Part shown: one piece after another, positions 44,971-56,039 of the stretch
Position numbering within the stretch: position 1 is the stretch's first letter
Layout: every line of letters begins with the position of its first letter
NCBI GenBank assembly: GCA_025024175.1
Contig: QCXZ01000138.1
Location: 3,782,002-3,846,001 of the forward strand
Source of the DNA: Rhyzopertha dominica
Lineage: Eukaryota > Arthropoda > Insecta > Coleoptera > Bostrichidae
Length of the DNA: 64,000 nucleotides
Reading direction: 5' to 3'
The notes under the pieces: generated by a model
Databases searched by the model: none
What the model was told of the DNA's origin: nothing
Seen by the model: the letters and a program-made list of their open reading frames with translations, nothing else
Program-made: the position numbers and the translations under genes

Positions 44971-45551
44971 TGACGTAAACGGGAATGGTGGACGTCACTG
45001 TGTGAAGCGTGATTAGATTATTTTATTTTTATATCTTTTATTTAGCTATGAGTTCTTGCCCATGGGGTTCGGCGCGCTCTGGAACGTCAACTCCTGGTGG
45101 CGTCTGAGTACTTGTTAGTATTTGTTCTCCAGTTTTCACAGGGGAGATCAAATACGTTAGTACCAGAGCCTGAAGAGCGTCGTTGGTTAGCTGAAAATGT
45201 TGGTGGATTCGACCCAGTTTTCACAGGGGGCCGAGGATNTGACCCAGTTNTCACAGGGGGCCAGAGGGTGTGGGTAGTGGGATTTTGGAAATAAGAAAGA
45301 AAACTGACACAGTTTGCACAGGGTGCCAGTCCCTCTCTGCCTTTATGTACGACACGCACCGTATTTATAGGGCTTCAGGGCATGTGTGTCCTTTTCTCCC
45401 TTAAGGGGAGAAAGAAAGAAATACGAACGCCACACGTGTTTCTGGAGTACGCGAGAGCCAGGCGCCAGAAAGTCGCGTGAATGCGCCGATTGGCAAAAAT
45501 GCACGTAGGCCAAATAACTGATTTTACAATATTTTTACGCGTAGTGTATCA
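44971..45551 (-). repeat. 5' LTR of the gypsy element
   Basis: 581 bp, matching the 3' LTR except for one missing G in a G-run near 45260 and undetermined bases in both copies. As the promoter copy it would start transcription toward lower coordinates. Confidence 0.93.
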
Positions 45552-47270
45552 TCTTAATATAAAATTAGATAAATGTTTGTTTCACTAACTGATGAACGAA
45601 TTTTAATTGCCAGGACTGCACCTTTATTATATTATCACAAGATGAGTGATAATTACATAAGCATGTATATACAGCTAAGGTTAATTGCTGCAATCCCCTT
45701 TCTTGCTGCTAACCTTTATATACGTGGCTTCAGCACCCTTAAATTTTTGTTAGTTATAATTGTTTTATCCCAAATGTTCTTTATGTCTGGACTCCGAAAA
45801 TTGGTAGTGATGTTCACATAAGTAGCTTTTACAACTAACGACGTCATTAAATAAAACCAGTTTCCTCAACCTTCGACCTGAAGGAGCAGAACTTTTTGAG
45901 TAGATATATTCATCTAGGCATATATACATAATACGTACAGCCATAGTGCCATAAAATTCTAGTTATCACGACTAGTATATTGTTCAACGGACTTGCTCTG
46001 CATTATTCAATTATTTATAAGGATATTCCACAGCGGCACTGGAATAAGTACTTTCCACGATCCTTAAACCATAACAATTTTTTGTACTCATGACAAAACT
46101 CCAAACTGCAGTGGAAATGGACATCGCTGGTTTCAGATTCCTCGGGGAAAGAAGAACACAAACTGCAACAGTTTTATGTTGTTGGAAGGATGTTCCTCCA
46201 AAAATTCATGTTTGGAAATTAACACAAAGATTCAACGGTTATTCCGTATTCAAATTGCCAGCCCTTACTTAAAACTTGCTAAAGCCACCACTAGCTTAAT
46301 ATTGGACAACTAATAACGATCAGTTTTTTGTACTACAAAAGATAAATTTTTAGGGTGGGCATAATAAATACTTGACTACTGGAGCATCACTTTTGTGTGA
46401 GTCGATATGCAACTTCTATTTCTTGATTTTGGGTTGCTTCCTGGACTTTTTCTTAACTAAATGCAGTTGTTTCTCTTGTCTTCAACGTTCACTATCAGTA
46501 CTATGTTTTGCAGTTAGTCTTACTTATATTTGTAATTTGTTTTTATAATTTGTATATTGTTTTTATTTATCTGGTAAGTATGTAGATAACGAGGAAACCT
46601 CAACTTTATTGAAATTGAATTGAAAACGATTGATGAAAAACTGAAAGCAAAATCATTCGTGTTCCCTGAAAGTGTTTAAATAGTATTTAATCGCCATACA
46701 TACATGTCTATACCAAGCATTCCTTGCAGCTAAGCGCATTTTGATAGCGTCCGCCATCCTGACGTCAACTTTTCCTTAATCGACAAAATACCAGCAGCAC
46801 GTTTACCGCATTAGTATCGCTCGCAACTGCAGCAAAACACTTCAGAGCAGCTATCGATCACGAAATTCCGACACTCGCACTTTGTATACACGCACAGTAC
46901 TTCAGTTGCAAATGCGAACAGAAACCGACACATACTATCGCCCACGACTAGCAAAACACAAATGATTTTGGTACACAGTCATCGAAACGCAAACCAGGTT
47001 TCAACGACTAACACGTCACTTCTTTGGTATTGCACTTAGAGATTAAGGGGCATATCGCGTACGCAGAGCGCGGAGTTCTTTTTAACCTTAGCGGCTTTTA
47101 ACAATGAATTGCTAACCGAAAAAAGGCTGGGCAAAAAGTATGCAGGTAACGAATGCATTATTACACACCAGGTTGTTAGGAGGTCAACGCTGGCGGCGGA
47201 TGTGATAAAATTTCATTGCAGTTCTGGATAAAGGTGTTAAAATCTGGTTCACAAGTATATATAAAATACA
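45552..47270. other. Gene-free stretch
   Basis: AT-rich with a slightly GC-raised patch at 46720-47080. No conserved gene, element or RNA was recognised. Confidence 0.4.
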
Positions 47271-47274
47271 TATA

Positions 47275-47370
47275 CATCATTACACCAATATTTAAAAAAG
47301 GCAATCCTAATATTATTGGTAGTTATAGAACTGTTACTTTTCTACCCATTTTTATAGTTATCAAGTAAGT
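47275..47370 (+). pseudogene. LINE reverse transcriptase fragment
   Basis: A plus-strand frame reads ITPIFKKGNPNIIGSYRTVTFLP, the N-terminal block (TPIFKKGD...NYRPISLLP) of jockey-type reverse transcriptases. Nothing recognisable follows. Confidence 0.6.
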
Positions 47371-50300
47371 AATGACTTTAAATATTATTTTTTATCAAAA
47401 AACGTCTACTGTCAAAATTGGAGTAAAGTTGTCTCTCTCCATATTGTTAAACAAATTAATTTCATATAATTACTGTTTCGCTCCTAAAATTTTACCTTTT
47501 TTTAAGAACGGTTTTCCTGAAGTAAATATTAAACTTTAGAGACCTCATGTACAACGTCCATTTCAATCTGAAAACGATTGTTTATTAAGTATTCAGATTT
47601 TCGTCTGCATAAATGATGTATTAAAGTAATAATGAAGCTTTTTCTTGACATTTTATAAAAAGGATCTTCATTTAGTTGATAATATGAATTTTGATATTGT
47701 AGTAAAATAAAAGAAGCTCATTAGTTGAATATAAAGAAGCAAAATTCAGATCATATTTTTGTTAGCTGTCAGCAATGGTGTAGGTACTTTAAGAATAATT
47801 TTCCTCAAGACTACTGCACTGTAAAAATATTTATAGATTATGATATGAAGGAAGATTTTGACTAAAGCGTATATTTTATTTTATATTTCTAAGTATTCAT
47901 AAAATATATATCACGTAATGATTCTTTATTAGTTATTAAACCTTCTTAATAATTTTTTTAGCTAGTCTACTGCACAGTTGATGGGTACTTTAGAATTTTC
48001 TATAAATGCTTGTTAAATATTATTAAATTAACACTAAATTATTTATATATTGTTCGTAAGTATTTTTAATGAATTGCATCCACAGACGATATGGGAGTTT
48101 AAAATATGCCGGTTATTAATTACTAGTATTCTGAACGCACTTAATCTTAGCAGCTACAATGAAAAGAGCATTATTTTCTAAAAACTCTGGGGTTGTCGTT
48201 GGATGACACCTTTGGTATTGTTCTGTACGTCTGTTAATAAGACACATGTAAACCTAGAAACGTTCTGTCTAATGCTTCACAGTTTTATACTTATAAGCTA
48301 CAATATCTCCTTTTAATTTGTAAAGACTTCTTCAACCATTGTATGACTCTTGCGTACCTACATAATACATAATGAAAAAATAACGAAAACAATTTCTCTT
48401 ATTTTACTATCCTTCAGATACATTTTCTGATGGTTACTAGCTTTATTTAGCTAATTAAAGGACTAATGCTGTTTATTATTGGCTTCATTATAAATCTGAT
48501 TCCGTTATTTACAAACTATCCATACTTAGTTGTGGGTAATTTTCTATTGTTGATAATCCACTAGTGGACTAGATAAAAACATCTATATATAGTTGTTTTA
48601 AGCGATTTTTTACGAGGCAGTAGACGTAATTGAATATTATACGAAAGTTTACGTTTTTTTGATTTCAGTAAAACCATTTAAAAAAATTTAATATGTATTT
48701 TTGTCGTGTTTGGTTAGAATAAACCATGCAGAAGGGAGATAAAATCTGTGAATCATACGTCTCTAGTAACACAAATGCAGACATAATGTTTAAAAAAATA
48801 ACGCCACTTTTAGCAGTACATGAGTTTAAGATTACGCTAACAATGAAACCTGATAAGAAACCCTACACTGTTTTGCGAGAAATTTACAAGAGGTTTGATA
48901 AAAATCTCAAATGTATTTTCGCACTACATTTGGAGAAATGTGGTAATAGCATGAGTGAATAAGCTTCTCTGAAATACCAGATATCTTTCTATAGCACATG
49001 TGTGTGCCTTTTAATGGCATCAAGATGTAGTTTTATTTAATTTATTAGAACGCTAGTTTACTTCGGTGAATGCACAACGTTTACTAATGTCTAAGCAATA
49101 GCGCCACCCCTACATTTTGCCGGTTATTTTAAAATGCATTTGATCGCATTCCAGGGCGATGTCGTATATCTAGTGAACTAAATGGGAGGGCTTCGAGCTG
49201 GTTTGCCTTCACTATCTGATAAGTATAGTGTTTCCATTTTCTAGTATGTTAAAAAGGACATTTTTAGCCAAACTTACACGACTTAAACCGTACCCTAATC
49301 AAGTATAACTTGTTCTAAAGGATTTGTTTTAAGCTTTATTATCTATGAATAGATGACATCTGCATTGGTTATTCAGTTGAATCCCGTGATTCACGAGCTT
49401 CCCTTTTATTTTAATTCGTCAGTCGCAAATACCGACTGAATAACTAGCGTAGGAAGTCCTCTCTACGTACTGATAGAGTAAACGTCCAATTCTATACGGT
49501 AAAGAGGGGCAGACAGACATTGCTTAAATCCCGGTAAATAATTTCTAAGCTAGTTACAATAAAAAATTTCCAATGACAGTTACTTATTAAAAGTGTATTA
49601 AAAGATTTTCAATAATATTATATAACAACTGAGGATAATGTTAGCAGCTCACGTGATTGGTAGCATCTAGTCTATTGATGTAACAGGTGTATCCCGGAAG
49701 ACAAGATATGAAATGAAAGCAAACAAACTGATAAAAATGCAGTAGTAATATGTACCCTGTGTTCTGTATGGATAACCAGGACACTATATGGTTGGATTAT
49801 TAATTTTCTTCGGGTTTGCAGGTTAGAGATTAAAAGATACGAGATAGAGGATAAATAATGATGATGTCGCGATATCCATTTTTGAGCGTAGTTCAATGGC
49901 CCAAACATATCTTAGCTAACTTTACTCATTTTCGATATACAGAGTGTGTTACCAATTTTGCCGATTGCAATATTTTCTTACACATCTTATCTCGCTTTTG
50001 CCTATCCAACAATATTATATGGCAACCAAGCTATTTTTCATGGATTTGTATTGCACTTCTTATTCTTGAAATAACTTGGTTTTGTTTAATAACATTATTA
50101 TTGTGACAAAAATCGTGTTTTTAAATAGACGAAAATTTTTTTTAAAGCAGGTTCTATAGATGTTATAATATTGACTTATATTCATTTGATGTTAATTCTA
50201 GTGCTCGTAAAACTTGATTGATTCAAATAAATTTCTACATAAAATCAAACGTTCAAACTAAGGCCTTCTGTATCTTGGCAGTAATCTATACTATCACTGA

Positions 50301-50660
50301 AATTGCACAACCAATTTTGCAGACAGTTAGCCCATATTTGTTATATATCCCAAAAATCAGCAAGACTTCAAACCACTGATAGTATTTTTGGTTCATTTTA
50401 TATAATAAAGTTAGAAAATGTAAATGAAAGAAAGGTTTAAATAATAAGCGACGTAAATTATATGTTCTACCAATACGACTATCTACGAATGAATACAATA
50501 ATTTATTCAAATAAAAACAAAACAAAAATAAGCTACATTAACAACATATGAAAGACATTACAATTTTTGATTAGATGTAAGGGAGACAAATATAATGATG
50601 AAAAAGTATGCACGGTGTTCCATTTAAAAAGACGATCTTGTTAGGCATATACAGAGTGTT
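47371..50660. other. Gene-free AT-rich stretch
   Basis: No gene, RNA or element with recognisable ends was seen. Small open frames (for example 78 codons at 48726) have no features that I know. Confidence 0.4.
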
Positions 50661-50666
50661 CACGCT

Positions 50667-51150
50667 AACAGTCTACAATTGCTAACTTTTTTATTTGCCG
50701 TCGTAGACTGGTGATTTAAAGGGGTAAGTTTCTTGATTTTTCGAAAAGAATTTGATGGTGTTGACAAAAAAACAATTGAACACCATCTGTAAAAGATATT
50801 AACTACAAATTTGTTATTTTAAATAGAACGACACATTTTTTATAGCGCACTCGATTAAAGGCGTCGAATTAAACAAAAATTGCTAAAGTACCACTACCCT
50901 ACAGTCATTTGTTTTTCAGATATTTTAGGTAATATGATTTGTGTTCATGAAACAGTCTACAATAGCCAACTTTTTTATTTGAAATCGTAACATAGTGGTT
51001 TAAATGGGAAAGTTTCTTTATTTTTGGACAAGAATTTGATGGTGTTGACAAAAAAAACAATTGAACGTCATCTGTCAAAGATATTGACTACAAGTTGGTT
51101 ATTTCAAACAGAACGACCCCACATTTTATAGCGCATTCGATTCATCATAT
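50667..51150. repeat. Two-copy tandem repeat, about 284-bp period
   Basis: AACAGTCTACAAT at 50667 recurs at 50951, and similarity continues for nearly 200 bp (TTTGATGGTGTTGACAAAAA, GAACGAC, TATAGCGCA and other shared phrases in the same order). The copies have diverged by roughly one in six bases by eye. Origin unknown. Confidence 0.7.
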
Positions 51151-52060
51151 CAAATTTATGATGCCAGATGAAGCCATGTACTTCTCCCTAGAGCGTTTGA
51201 CTAAATTTCCTAGAATTCCTCAAAATAATAAAATAACTTTCGAACAATTTATTTTTATTCAAGTTCTATAAATGCAACTATTGTAAATCTAAAATAATAT
51301 ACAAATAAAAATTATTGAAAAGTAAATTTTACTTAGTACATAAAAAATAAGAATATAGAACAGATCAATATGATATGTAATGCATTAGTTTTAAATGTTC
51401 ATCGGAAACATTTAAAGAAGTAAAGCAATTATTAGACCTGGTAAAAGCTTATATAAATTACTCCCAGTCACGTCCTTCTAACACATGCATGGTCATTACA
51501 AGTGTTTCACTCTCAATAGGATTATAAATTAAAAAAAAATGCACGTATTAAGATAATACTTATATTTTTACCTGTGAAAAAATGCCGTTTATTCCTTTAT
51601 CTGCTATTTTTAATCATATAACTCCTTTTAGATGTAATGCAAAAATAATCTTCAGAAAGCTGTTGGGTCTATCGACAGAGAATCGCTTTTGTAGTATGAA
51701 AAAGGCTAAAGACCGTTATCCGTATATAAGTAAATGCCTATAAAGGACCCACAGAAAAACTAAAATGCGCGTTTCCTATGCTTCTGTAGAGCTACTCATC
51801 AGTTATTAATAGATGGTGTAAATTAACTTGTAATAAAATATTCCTATTTGAATTCTTCACAAAGTTTGACCAAACGATTTGTTACTAAGAATCCATAGAA
51901 AATTAAATAAATCATTTCCCTTATTTGTTAGAAAAATCCCCAGAACTAGGACAAAATACCCTAATTTGGCGTCACTGGTACCCTGCCATCCCAATTAAAA
52001 AAGGTCCATCTTGTAGATGCTTCCACTTGTGGTATGCTCTTACACACGAAATGTAATTTA
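51151..52060. other. Gene-free AT-rich stretch
   Basis: No gene or element was recognised. Confidence 0.4.
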
Positions 52061-52650
52061 AGACCAAATTTATTACATTATATCGAAACGTGCTATTCGA
52101 TCCCGACCTATTTCCGTAATGTTCGCATCATTTATGCAAAAGCTGTAAGTAATCCGGAGATGTAGAACATCCGGCATCGAGCATCTCGAAAAAGGACAAT
52201 GCGAGCTTATCGCAGCGCCCTGTACAGTCGAAGGAATTTCCAATCCCCTCAACCCCATCAATCCAAAGGACAGCCAGAGCGAATCCACTGCCTCAAAATT
52301 CCGTCCGTTTCCCGGGATCAATTCCACTTTTTAATATTACAACGTCTGCGGATAACCGCCGAGCGGTAAAACATCTGAGAGGCGCAGCATTTATTGATGT
52401 TGATTCGCGTTTAATTTCGGACGGCTCCGCCGGAAAAAAAGTCCGCGCCGTTTATTCCCACATTAATTCGGAAACGATTGCGTTTATGTTTTCGGCTTGT
52501 CGGCGCTAGGGCAGAACGGATGTTTGTTCGTTAATTCGAAATCAATGAGAAGGGGGGTGTAAACATGCACACACAAACGTAGACATGTGCTTTGTTTACA
52601 GTTTCCACCGTTTGACTGCGTTTGCTGAAGGGAACAAATCGGGTGGAGAA
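52061..52650. promoter_or_regulatory. GC-raised island, candidate regulatory element
   Basis: A CpG-rich patch with TTAATT cores inside AT-rich DNA, without transposon ends or a convincing protein. Composition resembles 34730-35300. Regulatory role is inference only. Confidence 0.28.
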
Positions 52651-52796
52651 ATGGGCGATAGCGTTAGTGCTTTGTCCCAGCACATCAGTAGTTTTTGTGC
52701 TAAAATTATTTCTGTTTCAAGCGAGAAATTGTTTTAAAAATAACACATAGTGTGTCAACTTCACCACTGAACAAATTACTGGTGGGTCATCTATCC

Positions 52797-53433
52797 CTAA
52801 TAATATTGATGGTTGTAAATGTACACGTCAATCACTCCTACTTTATCTTGCAACTTAATCGGCAATGAAACTATACCCGAAATTTCGGCTTTAGAACCAT
52901 TAGCCAAAACGCAAATAGGCTGAGATGATTTATTCGAATGAATTCCTAACCGTTCTAAAATGCTAAAGCAATTGCCACTAATAATTGGGCTGTTTGCTCC
53001 AGAATCGAGAAGTCCCAAAAATTTGTGCGCCAAAATGTCAACCTCCAAATATCCCCTTGCATCCGAGTTCACCGAACTTAATAAGTAGTCTAAAATAATT
53101 TTGTTTTTATGATCCACTGAATGAGCCGGTTTTCCTAAAACTAACCCTTTGTCCTCACGACTCAACGAGGACGAGTTTCTCCGTTTCCCGAACTACATTT
53201 TGGACAATCGCTTTTAGTAAATCCAGGATTTCCACATTTATAACAATGTTTCCGAAATGGTGCACGACAATCTTGAGCTCTATGCCCGTTGCTACCACAA
53301 TTCCAACAGTTATACAAATTAGTACTGGAAGTACTTGCCGTATTAACATCAACACGTTCATGCCTGCTAAGACTGTTGTGCTTCATAACTTGAAGATGTA
53401 CTTGCCGACGCGACTTCTACGTAAGCTAGATCA
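52797..53433 (-). pseudogene. LTR retroelement gag/protease fragment (left part)
   Basis: Minus strand: two zinc knuckles, CWNCGSNGHRAQDC and CYKCGNPGFTKSDC (the second with Phe in the His position), at about 53310-53190, then an aspartic protease with LLDSGANSPIISG (52990 region) in an overlapping frame that ends in a stop at 52797. No reverse transcriptase follows. Its gag continues beyond an inserted hAT-type element, at 55040. Confidence 0.8.
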
Positions 53434-54301
53434 GGTTCTACCAGGGTTGGCAAAAAAATGTTTTTTTTACATTAAACCAAAAAAAACAGTTTTTTTAAAA
53501 TTTAATCATGTTTTAATCGTTTTAAACATTTTTTTTAATTTAGTTAAAAACATGTTTAAAACGTTTTAGACACTGTTTTAAACATAAACTCTCATGCAAA
53601 TTTACTATACATAGTAATGAAAATAAATACGAGCAGATGGCGCGGATCGTAGCAGTAGTCTAAAAATCCCTAGATGATTACGATTATCAGTTGTCATTTG
53701 TCTTTTTTGTTTACGCAACAATTTTAGTTATTATGAGTCGGTTTCTCTTTTCTATTTTAAACTAGAATCAACATTGTTCTTAAAATCTAGACCATTCACA
53801 TACCCCAATTTAAGGTTACTGGGTTGATTTTAGCTAATATCAACTTTAACAAAGAGAATAGAAACCGACATTGTCTGTTTAAAAGTTTCAAGTTCAACAG
53901 TTACAATGGCGTAGTAGGAACGATGCAGTGTGAGATGAGATAACTGACAAAATTAAGGTGCAAAATGGTAGAATGCGAGCTCAATGCAAGAAGTGCAAAA
54001 AAGATATGGTTACACTAGTAAAAAAGGAAAAATGCTGTTATTTTTTTATTCTTTGTTTATTATTTTTTTATATTCCCAAGTTCTGATAACTATTTTTTTT
54101 GTACTAAAGATATAATTATCTAGTAAGTGTTGAATGAACGTCTTATTTATTGTTTTGTAGTATTGGACCAGAAATACAAATTTTTCTGTTATGTTAAGAT
54201 TAAGACTTTTAAACAATGTAAACTGGTCTATTTTCCTTTAAGTGGATATAAGAGTAATTTTTACTTCTACAATAAATCTCCCCGAAGTCTATCAAATCCA
54301 C

Positions 54302-54735
54302 TATATTTAACGAATAGGCAAAGCGCTTTCAGCTATAATTAGCCATCAGTCCCTCATTGTGTAAAAAAGAATACAAAAGAATTTATAAACCTGACATTGT
54401 CAAAATCGAAATAAGCAATCTTGACTTCAAACAAAAAAGTAGCCTGCATGCCAAAAGCACAAACATGAAATCAATGATCAAATAAAGAATTTAGAAAAGG
54501 ACAACTTTGAATGATTTTTGTAATTTTAGCTGTCCTATTCTAAATTCTTTATTTGATCATTGATTTCATGTTTGTGCTTTTGACACGCAAGCTATTTTTT
54601 TTGTTTGAAGTCAAGATTGGTTGTTTCGATTTTGACAATATCAGGTTTATAAATTCTTTTGTATTCTTTTTTACACAATGAGGCACTGATGATGGCTAAT
54701 TATAGCTGAAAGCGCTTTGCCTATTCATTAAATAT
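54302..54735. repeat. Foldback of two inverted Penelope-like 3' ends
   Basis: Arms of about 205 bp (54302-54507 and about 54530-54735) pair with high identity. Each arm matches the 3' end of the Penelope-like element at 57190-57390 in the AGTCAAGA..G, hammerhead and AAGCGCTT segments, so two element ends have been joined head to head. The left arm's hammerhead has lost three core bases; the right arm's is complete. Confidence 0.8.
54681..54722 (+). ncRNA. Hammerhead ribozyme, type I, dimer-type stem III
   Basis: Order: stem I strand AGGCA (54681-54685), core CTGATGA (54686-54692), stem II TGGCT/AGCT closing loop AATTAT (54693-54707), core GAAA (54708-54711), palindromic stem III strand AGCGCT (54711-54716), H17 = T (54717), then stem I strand TGCCT (54718-54722), which pairs perfectly with AGGCA. 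Predicted cleavage follows 54717. The very short self-complementary stem III fits hammerheads known in Penelope-like elements, which act as dimers. Stem II is short and has G-U wobbles, so activity is not certain. Confidence 0.65.
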
Positions 54736-55031
54736 AAACAATGTTAAAGTTAAATTAAAACTGTTGTATCAATAAAAAGTTTGAAAAACATTTACGTATT
54801 TTCTAACTGGGTCTGGTTTTGTATTCAATTCATTTTTAATGCAAATGTGGGGTGACATTATTTAGATATGTAATTGCTAATAATCTTGTCTATCTATTTG
54901 TGGAGGATAAACACTGTTTAAAACGAATGTTTTAAACATTTGTTTAAAACAAAGTTTTAAACAGAAGCGGTGTTTTAAACAAGTTTAAAACATTCTGTTT
55001 TAAACATTTTGTTTTAATCATGCCAACCCTG

Positions 55032-55200
55032 GGTTCTACATCTGCTTTAGACCTATGCGGTGGTATATACGCTTCAACAAACCGTTTACTTTTTTCTATT
55101 CGTCGCCCAAGTTCCAACAACTTCTCTTCTGACGTTACATCAACAAGACTTAAACGCTCCTGGTAGAATGGTGCTAGATTTTTCAAAACAACTCACAAAC
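55032..55200 (-). pseudogene. LTR retroelement gag fragment (right part)
   Basis: Minus strand reads NLAPFYQERLSLVDVTSEE and LLELGRRIEKSKRFVEAYIPP, the C-terminal capsid region that precedes the zinc knuckles in gypsy-like gags. It is the upstream part of the gag split by the hAT-type element. Confidence 0.7.
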
Positions 55201-55439
55201 GCTCTTCTCTATTAGGGGGTATTGTTAATCTCGAAAACATATTACACCGGTCAACACGAAATTTGACTTTGATGTGAGAGTATTATATTTTGGTAGATTA
55301 GATCATAGTTGAACGAAAAAAAATTATCAGGCATGAAAAAGTATGTTTTTGTGTCCAGGAGAACGTTTAAACGATATTTTTAAAAATATGTAACTAATTT
55401 TTTTATAATAAAATAATACAAATATATTTCTTTCTTTTT

Positions 55440-55985
55440 TTTTCATTAAATTTTACTACGAAAGTGGAAAATAATTTAAAAATGCACAGTGCTAATTTTT
55501 CTTTTATGTTCATACGTACTTTTCTCAATAAACCCCAAATATAGTCTCCCAACATATTTTCATCGTGTTGGCCTTGATAACGTTCGAAGTTCATAATATC
55601 TTGATGGAAACGTTCTCCTTGGTCTTCTAATTACGCCCTCATTTTGTTTTTGAATTTACCTAAATGAACATGCAACATATGCACTTTTAACGACACCCTA
55701 CAACCCACGGACTATTTAACACATTTTCAGTTTTTGGTTGTTGTTATTTTCTACAAATCCAGAGACTACTGCTTTAAAACTGTTCCAACTTGATCTTTGA
55801 GCTTTACTAAGCAAGTTTGGAAATTCTTCATCAGCAAAATTTTTTTTTGTAATTTGCGGACCCACAAAAACCTTTGCTTCTAACAATTTAAGAAAAAACT
55901 TTTTTTAAATACATAAACTTCTGACTTTTCATCCAGTTGTTTCATAAATTGTTTCGTTAACTCTAACTTAATGTGCAAAGATAAA
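55440..55985 (-). pseudogene. Fossil of an unnamed repetitive insect protein family, C-terminal part
   Basis: The minus strand, in shifting frames, reads LTKQFMKQLDEKSEVYVF, AKVFVGPQI, AQRSSWNSFKAVVSGFVENN, GERFHQDIMNFERYQGQ and ENMLGDYIWGLLR. Their order matches the C-terminal half of a family with many copies in invertebrate genomes (hallmarks FxGPQIR, GERFHQDIxxMExRYQG, MLxDYCW). It complements the middle portion at 33540-33900. Probably from a mobile element; function unknown to me. Confidence 0.65.
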
Positions 55986-56039
55986 CTTTATTCGAAATAA
56001 TAGTATATTATGTAACTTAACAACTCTTTTGTTATTAAG

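Larger units (their letters stand above)
39931..45551 (-). mobile_element. Ty3/gypsy LTR retrotransposon, near complete
   Basis: A 5.62-kb element in minus orientation: 5' LTR at 44971-45551, primer binding site, gag, pol, polypurine tract, 3' LTR at 39931-40512. The domain order protease, reverse transcriptase, RNase H, integrase identifies Ty3/gypsy; there is no envelope frame. TCTT flanks both ends (39927-39930 and 45552-45555), a 4-bp target duplication. The LTRs differ by one base pair indel plus undetermined bases, and gag and pol are open except at N positions, so the insertion is recent. Base composition is much richer in GC than the host DNA around it. Confidence 0.95.
53442..55031. 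mobile_element. hAT-type non-autonomous element, inserted in gag
   Basis: Ends CAGGGTTGGCA (53442) and its inverse TGCCAACCCTG (55031) are flanked by an exact 8-bp direct repeat GGTTCTAC (53434-53441 and 55032-55039), the signature of hAT insertion. Subterminal regions on both sides are packed with TGTTTTAAAC-like repeats, typical transposase-binding arrays. No transposase is present. The centre holds a foldback of Penelope-like ends. Confidence 0.92.

Noticed and set aside
45573..45821. 82-codon plus-strand frame with hydrophobic stretches
   Set aside because: Hydrophobicity follows from AT-rich codons; no family likeness and no gene structure.
48726..48962. 78-codon plus-strand frame
   Set aside because: No motif, no splice signals or context; cannot be supported as a gene.
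52073..52327. 84-codon minus-strand frame in a GC-raised island
   Set aside because: No recognised motif or splice context; better treated as possible non-coding DNA.
54317..54349. Second hammerhead in the left arm of the foldback (minus strand)
   Set aside because: Three bases are missing from the CTGATGA box, so the core cannot form; counted as decayed.
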